Positions 1-6,271 are shown, numbered from the stretch's first letter. The stretch: DNA of 6,816 nucleotides from ECT2AJA-044 sp965658225 (GCA_965658225.1 CBFHRK010000088.1:1-6816); one strand, 5' to 3'. Notes: generated from the letters alone by a model not told the origin. Numbers and translations: made by a program.

Positions 1-61
1 CGTTCAAGTTTACATCAGTATACGTTCCCGTATATCCATCCATGTCCACTTGGAAAGTTAC
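1..61 (-). repeat. A5: start of a fifth starch-binding-like module (truncated by window edge)
   Basis: After the linker PANPIDVN the frame continues VTFQVDMDGYTGTYTDVNLN to the window edge. This is the same opening as A3 (TYTDVNLN). It shows the repeat array goes on beyond the window, so the full protein is longer than 1,177 residues. Confidence 0.75.
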
Positions 62-3000
62 GTTTACATCGATCGGATTCGCAGGGCAAGCAGCACAGCT
101 TTCGTAACATACAACGGGCATTGTTGTATCACCTTGTACATCTAAGTAACGGTTGGTGAAACCACCCGTTGTTATTACACACGACATTCCTGGAGTTAAC
201 GATTCGTCTGAAGTCCAGTTGTCGAGGCTGTATTTGAATTCAATAGGTCCGTTTGGAACGTCATTAATGGTCAATTCCCAAATACCGTCGTTATTAGCAT
301 CGGTCATTTGTGCACAATCTCCACACCAGTTGTTGAAGTTTCCGCTGACATTAACATATCCAAAGGTTGCACCCGAGGCGTTCATATCAACCGCAAAGGT
401 AATATCGCTTGTTTGAGCACCCACATCAACTGAGACATCGTCAATGGCAACTCCGTCAGCCCAGCCACCAGAATCGTCGTGTCTGAATATGAATACTACA
501 GAATCAGATCCAGCAGTAGCACTTACGTCGATGGTCATGTTTTCCCATGCTCCTGACGTCAATGTTTCCGACATGGAGTCTAAGAAAGTTACCGCACCAC
601 CGTTCATAGAGTACCAAACAGTTCCGTACGAATCATATTGTTGGTTGTTGAAGTATTCGAAACTCAGAATTAGTCCCTGACCTGCATAATTGGTCAAGTC
701 GAATTGCGGAGTTCTCAATAAGTCATTACTCATATCACAGTTACAAGCATCATCATTACTCGCCATGAAGTTTGTATGCGCTGGGAAAGAAAGATAAGTG
801 GAACTCATCGTGGCGGAATCTCCATGCATAAAGCCGGCAGAACCTGCATTTTGAGTAGTGTCCCAACAAGCAGGGAATCCCATTTCAAAGTCTTCCATAA
901 ATGGAAGTGTAGAAATAACGCAAGGGTTCGCAGCAATGGCTTCAACGGAAACGTCATCAATAGCAACTCCGTCGGCCCAGCCGGCAGAATCATCATGTTT
1001 GAAGATGAAGACAACCGAATCAGACCCGGCCGTAGCACTTACATCGATGGCCATATTTTCCCACATACCCGAAGTCAATGTTTCTGACATCGAGTCTAAG
1101 AAAGTTACAGTTCCACCATTCATAGAGTACCAAACCGTTCCGTAAGAATCATATTCCTGGTTATTGAAGTACTCAAAAGATAAAACGATAGAATCACTGG
1201 CATAGCCTGTTAAATCAAATTGAGGTGTTCTCAATAGATCATTACTCATATCACAGTTACACGCATCATCATTACTCGCCATGAAGTTTGTATGCGCTGG
1301 GAATGAAAGGTATGTTGAACTCATAGTTGCGGAATCTCCGTGCATGAAACCTGCCGATCCAGCGTTCTGAGTAGTGTCCCAACAAGCAGGGAATCCCATT
1401 TCAAAGTCTTCCATAAATGGAAGTGTAGAAATAACGCAAGAAGGTGCGCTCGGACAAGCGACGCAACTCTCCCAACATACAGCATCTAAAATAGTATCTG
1501 CGGTAACGGTGAATGAACGGTTTGTAAATCCACCTGTGGTTAGGACACATGCCATTCCTGGAGTTAGGTTTTCTTGACCAGTCCATCCGTCTACGGTATA
1601 CTTAAATTCAATAGGCCCGTTCGGGATAGGCAAGGTAATTTCATAAATAGAGTCGTTGTTTGCATCCGTCATGACGTTACAAGCACCACACCAGTTATTA
1701 AATGTACCGTTCAAGTTCACGTCGGTATAGGTTCCGGTATATTCACTCATATCCACTTTAAAAGTGACATTTTGTACCGGAGTATAGGTAGTAAGCTGTA
1801 CGTCATCGATAGCTGCACCATATCCCCAGTTTCCACCATCGTCGTGCTTAAATACGAAGACTACGGAGTCGGAACCTGCAGTTGCTGTCACATCGTAGCT
1901 TGCACCAGCCCATGTAGTAACCCCTGAAAATGCAACAGCGCTTATAAGAGTCAAAGGACCACCATTCATTGAATAATAAACTTCAAAATCGGATAGGGTT
2001 TGCGTATCAAAGAAGTAAGCAAAGTTCAATTGCAAGCTTTGGCTAGCATATGCTGTTAAGTCGAATTGTGGGGTCCGAAGAAGATCGTTCGCCATGTCGC
2101 AATCACAGGCATCATCATTACTTGCCATGAAGTTCGTGTGTGCAGGGATGCTCCATAACGTAGAGCTTAATGACGCGCTGTCTCCGGCTAACCAACCAAC
2201 AGATCCAGCGTTTTGGGTCGTATCCCAACACGTTGGCATACCCAATTCGAAGTCTTCTGTATAGGGTAATGTGCTAATCACGCATGGCTGCACAGTTGGA
2301 CATGCGGAACAGCTTTCCCAACAAACGGGAGCTAAAGTAGTATCTCCTCCGACGGTGAAAGATCGGTTGGTGAAACCGTTCGTAGTAATGGTGCAAGGAA
2401 TCCCTTGAACAAGATTTTCCTGTCCCGTCCAACCATCAACCGTGTATTTGAATTCGATCAAGCCATTCGGCAAGGGCAGGGTAATCTCATAAATAGAATC
2501 GTTGTTTGCATCGGTCATAACGTTACAAGCACCACACCAGTTATTGAACGTACCGTTTAAGTTAACGTTCGTATAGGATCCAGTGTATTGGCTCATGTCA
2601 ACGCTGAAAGTAACATTGGAAGGGCTACATACATTGGAATGCGATCCAAAGCCGGTGAAGGTATTCTGGGGATAAACATCCCATTGAGTTGCGCTAACGG
2701 CCCAATCGGTAGTTCCCATATCTACAGAAGAGATTCTAACCAAAGTATGATTGGCAGTGCTTCCGGAACCTACGGACCAGCTTGAACCAGGGTCTACATT
2801 AGGGACTCCGATTATGTCTAATGTATCTGAACCCTTCACAAGAAGGACGGCATCGTCACCATTAAATGAAACGGGGCTCGGCGTATTTAATAGAGTGTCG
2901 CATAAAATGGCCAACAACGAATCGGCACCAGAATTGGCGAAGGTGAATGTTCCATAGGCTGGAATAGTCCCTGTAGGGTTGTATGTATTGGTTGAAGTTC

Positions 3001-3532
3001 CACCATTGTGAACGGAGTAAACAGTATAGTTCGATAAGTCAATGGGTGTACCCGTTGGGTTAAAAAGCTCTAAGGCTTTATTTTGACTTGAACCTTCTAT
3101 GTATTGTGAAAAGAAAGGTTCCGTACAGGCAACCGGCGTATAAACCCCGCAGGCAGCACAATCATTCCAACATACCGTCGGTAAAACGGCATCCGCTGTG
3201 AATGTTCCGAATCGATTGGTGTTCCCCCCTGTGGTCATGGTACAGGGCTCTCCTCCGGCAAATAATTCTTGTCCGGTCCATCCGTCGATCGTGAATTTAT
3301 ATTCAATGAGCGATCCTGAGGGAACGGCAACAACGAGCTCGTAAATGCTGTCGTTATTGGCGTCTGTCATCGTAGCGCACGAGCCACACCAATTATTAAA
3401 TGTTCCATTGACATTTACGGTTGTGTAGGCTCCAGTATACTCGCTCATGTCCACTTTAAAGGTGACGTTTACGGTCGTTTGAGCCACCATAAAGAAGGGC
3501 GTTAAAAATAAAAGTAGTAATAGTTTTTTCAT
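1..3532 (-). CDS. Modular secreted surface protein with starch-binding-like, lamin-tail and jelly-roll repeats (C-terminus beyond left edge)
   Basis: One open frame runs from the ATG at 3532-3530 to the window edge without a stop, giving 1,177 codons. Residues 1-18 (MKKLLLLLFLTPFFMVAQ) form a typical flavobacterial signal peptide, so the product is exported. Modules in order: A1 ~23-128, lamin-tail domain ~136-302, A2 ~307-411, J1 ~417-582, A3 ~589-693, J2 ~699-863, J3 ~871-1037, A4 ~1044-1149, start of A5 from ~1158. The A modules resemble CBM20/CBM48-like E-set starch-binding folds (VxFxVDM, NGTFNNWC, EFKYxxDxW). The J modules resemble MAM/cleaved-adhesin or choice-of-anchor-J jelly rolls ending in AIDDV. 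No catalytic domain is visible. A role in surface adhesion or glycan binding is inferred. A C-terminal type IX secretion sorting domain would be expected but lies outside the window. The gene is divergent from the sugar-transport operon. Start choice: only ATG with a signal peptide directly after it; no Shine-Dalgarno is seen, as is usual in this phylum. Confidence 0.93.
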   Translation of the reverse strand, partial: MKKLLLLLFLTPFFMVAQTTVNVTFKVDMSEYTGAYTTVNVNGTFNNWCGSCATMTDANNDSIYELVVAVPSGSLIEYKFTIDGWTGQELFAGGEPCTMTTGGNTNRFGTFTADAVLPTVCWNDCAACGVYTPVACTEPFFSQYIEGSSQNKALELFNPTGTPIDLSNYTVYSVHNGGTSTNTYNPTGTIPAYGTFTFANSGADSLLAILCDTLLNTPSPVSFNGDDAVLLVKGSDTLDIIGVPNVDPGSSWSVGSGSTANHTLVRISSVDMGTTDWAVSATQWDVYPQNTFTGFGSHSNVCSPSNVTFSVDMSQYTGSYTNVNLNGTFNNWCGACNVMTDANNDSIYEITLPLPNGLIEFKYTVDGWTGQENLVQGIPCTITTNGFTNRSFTVGGDTTLAPVCWESCSACPTVQPCVISTLPYTEDFELGMPTCWDTTQNAGSVGWLAGDSASLSSTLWSIPAHTNFMASNDDACDCDMANDLLRTPQFDLTAYASQSLQLNFAYFFDTQTLSDFEVYYSMNGGPLTLISAVAFSGVTTWAGASYDVTATAGSDSVVFVFKHDDGGNWGYGAAIDDVQLTTYTPVQNVTFKVDMSEYTGTYTDVNLNGTFNNWCGACNVMTDANNDSIYEITLPIPNGPIEFKYTVDGWTGQENLTPGMACVLTTGGFTNRSFTVTADTILDAVCWESCVACPSAPSCVISTLPFMEDFEMGFPACWDTTQNAGSAGFMHGDSATMSSTYLSFPAHTNFMASNDDACNCDMSNDLLRTPQFDLTGYASDSIVLSFEYFNNQEYDSYGTVWYSMNGGTVTFLDSMSETLTSGMWENMAIDVSATAGSDSVVFIFKHDDSAGWADGVAIDDVSVEAIAANPCVISTLPFMEDFEMGFPACWDTTQNAGSAGFMHGDSATMSSTYLSFPAHTNFMASNDDACNCDMSNDLLRTPQFDLTNYAGQGLILSFEYFNNQQYDSYGTVWYSMNGGAVTFLDSMSETLTSGAWENMTIDVSATAGSDSVVFIFRHDDSGGWADGVAIDDVSVDVGAQTSDITFAVDMNASGATFGYVNVSGNFNNWCGDCAQMTDANNDGIWELTINDVPNGPIEFKYSLDNWTSDESLTPGMSCVITTGGFTNRYLDVQGDTTMPVVCYESCAACPANPIDVNVTFQVDMDGYTGTYTDVNLN
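86..406 (-). repeat. A4: starch-binding/E-set-like module, copy 4
   Basis: Residues ~1043-1149. DITFAVDMNASGATFGYVNV, SGNFNNWCGDC, MTDANNDGIWELTINDVPNG, IEFKYSLDNW, PGMSCVITTGG, closing with CYESCAAC at 86-109. It differs from A2/A3 by a slightly longer N-terminal loop, and the hinge Trp is Tyr. It keeps all six cysteines. Confidence 0.75.
422..922 (-). repeat. J3: jelly-roll module, copy 3
   Basis: Residues ~871-1037. The first ~78 residues are identical to J2. Differences begin after QFDLT and include GQGLI in place of SDSIV. It ends in HDDSGGWADGVAIDDVSV and is followed by the linker DVGAQTSD and module A4. Bases 852-924 are identical to 1368-1440 in J2 (73 bp). Confidence 0.78.
944..1438 (-). 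repeat. J2: jelly-roll module, copy 2
   Basis: Residues ~699-863. It opens with CVISTLPFMEDFEMGFPACW, carries NDDACNCDMSNDLLRTPQFD (1247-1282 region) and ends with HDDSAGWADGVAIDDVSV. It is a near-duplicate of J3, offset by exactly 516 bp (172 codons), with only a short linker (EAIAANP) between them and no A module. About a dozen residues differ from J3, all in the second half. Confidence 0.78.
1454..1768 (-). repeat. A3: starch-binding/E-set-like module, copy 3
   Basis: Residues ~589-693, 105 residues, the same length as A2. VTFKVDMSEYTGT, NGTFNNWCGAC, MTDANNDSIYEITLPIPNG, IEFKYTVDGWTGQE, PGMCVLTTGG, closing with CWESCVAC at 1454-1477. The core from TYTDVNLNGTFNN to WTGQEN is nearly the same as in A2. 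It separates J1 from the J2-J3 pair. Confidence 0.78.
1787..2284 (-). repeat. J1: jelly-roll (MAM/cleaved-adhesin-like) module, copy 1
   Basis: Residues ~417-582. It opens with CVISTLPYTEDFELGMPTCW, contains NDDACDCDMANDLLRTPQFD around 2093-2128 and ends with GSDSVVFVFKHDDGG and AAIDDV. The opening 'DFE...P..CW' and the closing 'V.F...D......IDDV' match the MAM-like/cleaved-adhesin and choice-of-anchor-J families of exported Bacteroidota proteins. It is clearly more diverged than J2 and J3 are from each other. Ligand unknown. Confidence 0.72.
2300..2614 (-). repeat. A2: starch-binding/E-set-like module, copy 2
   Basis: Residues ~307-411, 105 residues. VTFSVDMSQYTGS, NGTFNNWCGAC, MTDANNDSIYEITLPLPNG, IEFKYTVDGWTGQE, GIPCTITTNG, closing with CWESCSAC at 2300-2323. 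It is very similar to A3 in protein and DNA, indicating duplication. It directly follows the lamin-tail domain and precedes J1. Confidence 0.78.
2627..3127 (-). other. Lamin-tail-like domain inside the modular surface protein
   Basis: Residues ~136-302. The stretch FFSQYIEGSSQNKALELFNP, followed by GTPIDLSNYTVYSVHNGG, a GTFTFANSGAD turn and SFNGDDAVLLVKGSDTLDIIG, is the classic pattern of bacterial lamin-tail domains (an immunoglobulin-like beta sandwich). These are common in exported Bacteroidota proteins, often next to nucleases or adhesins. It occurs once, between A1 and A2, and ends near SNVC just before A2. No nuclease motif accompanies it in the visible part. Confidence 0.8.
3149..3466 (-). 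repeat. A1: starch-binding/E-set-like module, copy 1
   Basis: Residues ~23-128, about 106 residues. It shows VTFKVDMSEYTG, NGTFNNWCGSC, MTDANNDSIYE, IEYKFTIDGW, then a Cys in GEPCTMTTGG, and closes with CWNDCAAC at 3149-3172. The 'NGxFNNW ... EFKY' pattern is that of CBM20/CBM48-type starch- or glycogen-binding folds. Here it carries six cysteines, two in NNWCxxC, one in the PC-TT turn, and three in the C-terminal hinge. It is the most diverged of the complete copies. Carbohydrate binding is inferred from the fold, not shown. Confidence 0.75.
3479..3532 (-). other. Signal peptide of the modular surface protein
   Basis: The first 18 codons give two lysines, a leucine-rich hydrophobic core and an Ala-Gln end, followed by TTVNVTF, which opens the first repeat module. 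Cleavage after Gln18 is the common pattern in Flavobacteriia. This supports Sec-dependent export to the periplasm and, by inference, to the cell surface. Confidence 0.85.
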
Positions 3533-3646
3533 AATGTTCAAGTTTTCAGGACTATGTGATTAAACCTTGGAAAGCGTGAATTTAGAAAAAACTTATGGTA
3601 TTATTAACTATAAGTTACTAAATTGTCCTCAGAAATCAGATTAAAA
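3533..3646. other. Divergent intergenic region
   Basis: This 114-bp AT-rich gap separates the surface-protein start from the regulator start and must hold promoters for both directions. No convincing Shine-Dalgarno is seen before either gene. No strong match to the Bacteroidota promoter pattern (TTTG about 19 bp before TAnnTTTG) is found. The nearest is TAAGTTTT on the minus strand at 3588-3595, without a good upstream element. The main visible structure is the palindrome at 3590-3616. Confidence 0.7.
3590..3616. promoter_or_regulatory. Imperfect palindrome, candidate operator of the NUDIX-type regulator
   Basis: The arms AACTTATGGT (3590-3599) and ACTATAAGTT (3607-3616) are inverted repeats matching at 9 of 10 positions, around a 7-base AT spacer. 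The outer 7 pairs are perfect. It lies 30 bp before the regulator ATG and 57 bp before the surface-protein ATG. NUDIX/winged-helix regulators of the NrtR/AraR type bind palindromic sites of about this size and often control their own operon. Its assignment as operator is inferred from symmetry and position. The lack of a GC-rich stem and T-tract argues against a terminator. Confidence 0.5.
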
Positions 3647-4453
3647 ATGCCCGATTTTCAAGACTTGGATGGAAGAAATGTAGCGGAAACACTTGCTAAC
3701 ATTGAGGATGTTGTAGGTCGTGAACAATTGAAAAACGCCTTCTCAAAAAATTACAATATTTATCAAATTCCCCTTGAAAGTTTTTTTCAAACGGCATTTT
3801 CTGTCGATTGTGTTGTTTACGGGTTCGATGGTGATGATTTAAAATTATTACTCATACAACGCGGTGCAGAACCTTTTAAAGGTCAATGGGCGCTACCTGG
3901 AGATTTAGTATATCCCGATGAAGACCTCGACACAAGTGCAAATAGAGTACTTCGCGAATTAACGGGGCTTTCAAGCGTGTTTATGGAACAGCATAAAACG
4001 TACGGCCGCGTCGATCGACATCCGCTTGGCCGCGTAGTTACGACCTCTTATTATTCGTTAGTGAATTTACGGGAGTTCAATCCCGAAAGTCATTCATGGG
4101 CTAGAGAGGCGCATTGGCATTCGCTTAGTGATATTCCCGACTTAGCATTTGACCACAATGAAATACTCAATAGGGCTACTGAAGAGCTTCAGACTCGAGT
4201 GCGTACAAAGCCTATTGGTTTTGAATTACTATCTCCATTATTTCCATTGAATGCGCTCCAGCAATTATATGAGGCCATTCTTGGATTGAAATTTGACAAG
4301 GCCAATTTTCGCAAAAAGATTTTGAGCATGAACTTACTCATAGATACAGGTAAACAAGAACGAGACGTTCCTCATCGACCAGCGCGACTTTATTCTTTTG
4401 ACAAAGAGCGTTACGACGAGCTCATTGCAAAGGGTTTTTCATTCGAGTTATAA
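3647..4453 (+). CDS. NUDIX-domain winged-helix transcriptional regulator (NrtR/AraR family), sugar operon
   Basis: A cytoplasmic DNA-binding regulator of 268 residues. Residues ~52-180 are a NUDIX fold (CVVYGFDGDDLKLLLIQRG, then GQWALPGDLVYPDEDL). The C-terminal ~195-262 is the winged helix typical of the family (LQQLYEAILG, NFRKKILSMNLL, HRPARLYSFD). The Nudix box is broken: aligned to GX5EX7REUXEEXGU, the first Gly is Asp, the RE is Arg-Val, and the EE is Glu-Leu. The catalytic glutamates are therefore missing, fitting a ligand-sensing repressor rather than a hydrolase. Family members regulate NAD metabolism (NrtR) or, in Bacteroidota, arabinose use (AraR). The sugar transporters 9 nt downstream favour a sugar role. 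The N-terminus has ~45 extra residues before the NUDIX fold. ATG 3647 is preferred; an in-frame TTG at 3623 would add 8 residues but sits 6 nt from the palindrome, and a stop lies at 3611-3613. Confidence 0.88.
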   Translation: MPDFQDLDGRNVAETLANIEDVVGREQLKNAFSKNYNIYQIPLESFFQTAFSVDCVVYGFDGDDLKLLLIQRGAEPFKGQWALPGDLVYPDEDLDTSANRVLRELTGLSSVFMEQHKTYGRVDRHPLGRVVTTSYYSLVNLREFNPESHSWAREAHWHSLSDIPDLAFDHNEILNRATEELQTRVRTKPIGFELLSPLFPLNALQQLYEAILGLKFDKANFRKKILSMNLLIDTGKQERDVPHRPARLYSFDKERYDELIAKGFSFEL

Positions 4454-4462
4454 CTGGGCATT

Positions 4463-6262
4463 ATGGGTGAGAACTTTAATGCTTGGGATTACGCAGTTTT
4501 GGCTGCCTATTTCCTCCTTATTTTTGGAATATTCCTTTTTCTATACCTAAGAGATCGAAAGAATGGACTCGATTCGGATAGCAGCGCGTATTTTTTAGGT
4601 GGAAGGGATTTATCGTGGTTTATTGTTGGAGCTTCTCTATTTGCATCGAATATTGGTTCCGAGCATTTGGTTGGTTTGGCAGGCGCGGGCGCCGCAGGGG
4701 ATTTTCCAGTTGCTCAATTCGAATTACTCGCTTCTTTTATGTTGTTAATCCTGGCATGGGTATTCGTTCCTATATACTTGCGAACGGGCATATTTACAAT
4801 GCCACAGTTTTTGGAAAAACGCTACAGTTCGTGGGCGCGTTCTTATTTAACTTGGGTGTCGATAATCGGCTACGTACTCACGAAAATAGCCTTAACCATT
4901 ATGGCAGGTGGTATTATTTTCAAGGCATTATTGAATATTGATTTTTGGTTCGGTGCCATTATTGTTGTTGTGNNNNNNNNNNNNNNNNNNNNNNNNNNNN
5001 NNNNNNNNNNNNNNNNNNNNNNNNNNNNNNNNNNNNNNNNNNNNNNNNNNNNNNNNNNNNNNNNNNNNNNNACCATTATGGCAGGTGGTATTATTTTCAA
5101 GGCATTATTGAATATTGATTTTTGGTTCGGTGCCATTATTGTTGTTGTGGCTACAGGTATTTACACCTTGTTTGGTGGCCTCAAGGCCGTGGTGTATACC
5201 GACATGGTTCAAATGTTTATCCTTCTGGGTAGTTCTATCGCCATTACGTTTATAGGATTAGAAAAACTAGGCGGTTGGGATAATTTGATGGCAACTGCGC
5301 AGCCCGGGTACTTAGATCTTTGGCGCTCTATGGATCACCCTGATTTCCCATGGACGGGAATTCTGTTTGGAGCTCCAATTCTTGGAATATGGTATTGGTG
5401 CACAGATCAATTTATAGTCCAGCGTGTATTGGCAGCGCGTAATTTAGATCATGCGCGCAAAGGCAGCATTTTCGCCGCTTATTTGAAAGTACTGCCTTTG
5501 TTTCTTTTTGTTGTGCCCGGAGTTATTGCGTATCAATTATCGCTGGGCCCGGACGCACTGGTTCAATTTCCGGTAGAAAACGGAAAACCAGTTTATGACG
5601 CAGCATTACCCCTTTTGACCATGCAGCTTTTGCCTACTGGGCTTCGAGGATTAGTGGTTGCTGGTCTATTGGCGGCCTTAATGAGCTCTTTGAGCTCTGT
5701 TTTTAATTCCTGCTCTACCTTAATAACTATCGACGTGTACCAACGACGCTTTCCGGAAGCTACGGAAAGACGTCTCGTTGCGGTGGGTCGTTGGTCTACG
5801 GCGGCGCTTGTGGTTTTAGGGATTGCTTGGATTCCCGTTTTACAGTTGTTAGAAGGGGGTTTATTTCAGAAATTACAAAGTTTACAGTCGTATATTTCTC
5901 CACCCATTGCTTCTGTATTCCTTTTGGGAATTTTTTGGAAAAGATTAAATGCAAAGGGGGCAAAGTATGCCCTTTTGACCGGTGCGATATTGGGCGGATT
6001 TCGCCTATTACTAGAATTAGGTAAGGATAATTGGTCGGGCATTTTGTTATGGTATACGGAAATTAATTTCTTGCATTTTGCCCTTTTGTTATTCTTGATT
6101 TCCAGTGCCGTTTTAGTTGGCGTCAGTTATCAATCTGCACCAGAGGAAGACCGAATAGGACCCATTGACTCAGAATCGGATCTCAGAAAACCGATTTCCC
6201 ATATCGCACACACAATAACCGTAGTATTCCTGGTCTTTGGACTGTGGTGGTACTTCTCTTAA
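4463..6262 (+). CDS. SGLT-like sodium/sugar symporter (SSS family), interrupted by an assembly gap
   Basis: An inner-membrane Na+-coupled solute importer. As written the frame is 599 codons, but it includes 99 N flanked by identical 78-bp copies. Removing one copy and the gap (177 bp, in frame) gives 540 residues, normal for the family with its ~14 membrane helices. In collapsed numbering: first helix ~10-29, GGRDLSW 46-52, ASNIGSEHLVGLAGAG 61-76, Glu87, GGLKAVVYTDMVQ 179-191, WYWCTDQFIVQR 251-262, Lys283, SSLSSVFNS 349-357 (the serine pair region of the sodium site), and LQSLQSYISPP 412-422. His68, Glu87, Lys283 and Gln413 fall where animal SGLT and Vibrio vSGLT have sugar-contact residues, so a hexose or pentose substrate is likely. 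The gene starts 9 nt after the regulator stop and is followed 9 nt later by an MFS sugar porter, so all three probably share one transcript. The exact sugar is unknown. Confidence 0.93.
   Translation: MGENFNAWDYAVLAAYFLLIFGIFLFLYLRDRKNGLDSDSSAYFLGGRDLSWFIVGASLFASNIGSEHLVGLAGAGAAGDFPVAQFELLASFMLLILAWVFVPIYLRTGIFTMPQFLEKRYSSWARSYLTWVSIIGYVLTKIALTIMAGGIIFKALLNIDFWFGAIIVVVXXXXXXXXXXXXXXXXXXXXXXXXXXXXXXXXXTIMAGGIIFKALLNIDFWFGAIIVVVATGIYTLFGGLKAVVYTDMVQMFILLGSSIAITFIGLEKLGGWDNLMATAQPGYLDLWRSMDHPDFPWTGILFGAPILGIWYWCTDQFIVQRVLAARNLDHARKGSIFAAYLKVLPLFLFVVPGVIAYQLSLGPDALVQFPVENGKPVYDAALPLLTMQLLPTGLRGLVVAGLLAALMSSLSSVFNSCSTLITIDVYQRRFPEATERRLVAVGRWSTAALVVLGIAWIPVLQLLEGGLFQKLQSLQSYISPPIASVFLLGIFWKRLNAKGAKYALLTGAILGGFRLLLELGKDNWSGILLWYTEINFLHFALLLFLISSAVLVGVSYQSAPEEDRIGPIDSESDLRKPISHIAHTITVVFLVFGLWWYFS
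4895..4972 (+). repeat. 78-bp direct copy, left of the N gap (assembly overlap)
   Basis: This stretch, encoding the symporter segment TIMAGGIIFKALLNIDFWFG and the following AIIVVV, is identical base for base to 5072-5149. It reads directly into the gap. The identity at both gap edges is what one expects when two overlapping contigs were scaffolded instead of merged. Confidence 0.92.
4973..5071. other. Assembly gap of 99 N
   Basis: The run of unknown bases lies inside the symporter gene. Since the flanks are the same 78 bp, the true gap is most likely negative (an overlap) and no sequence is missing. The gap length is probably a scaffolder estimate, although with the extra copy it happens to keep the reading frame. 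Confidence 0.97.
5072..5149 (+). repeat. 78-bp direct copy, right of the N gap (assembly overlap)
   Basis: Identical to 4895-4972. Joining 4972 directly to 5150 gives IIVVVATGIYTLFGGLKAVV, the normal continuous sequence of SSS-family transporters at this place, so only one copy is expected in the real genome. Confidence 0.92.
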
Positions 6263-6271
6263 TGATTGATT

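Noticed and set aside
422..1440. CRISPR-like or mobile-element repeat
   Set aside because: The repeats are long, in frame and encode protein domains. No short regular repeat-spacer pattern, transposase or terminal inverted repeats were seen.
153..2957. Several plus-strand open frames of 65-117 codons in the left half
   Set aside because: They lie antisense to one continuous minus-strand coding frame with clear protein domains, have no recognisable product, and repeat among themselves only because the underlying modules repeat.
3590..3616. Palindrome as a terminator
   Set aside because: It lies between the starts of two divergent genes, has AT-rich arms and lacks a T-tract after the stem, so an operator fits better.
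3623..3646. TTG at 3623 as the regulator start
   Set aside because: It is possible in frame but only 6 nt from the palindrome and is a rare start type. The ATG at 3647 is better placed, though the point is not settled.
4870..5136. Minus-strand open frame spanning the N gap
   Set aside because: It is made of the duplicated flanks and unknown bases, antisense to the symporter.
4895..5149. A true internal duplication in the symporter
   Set aside because: Perfect identity exactly at both gap edges and a seamless family-like join after collapse point to a scaffolding overlap.
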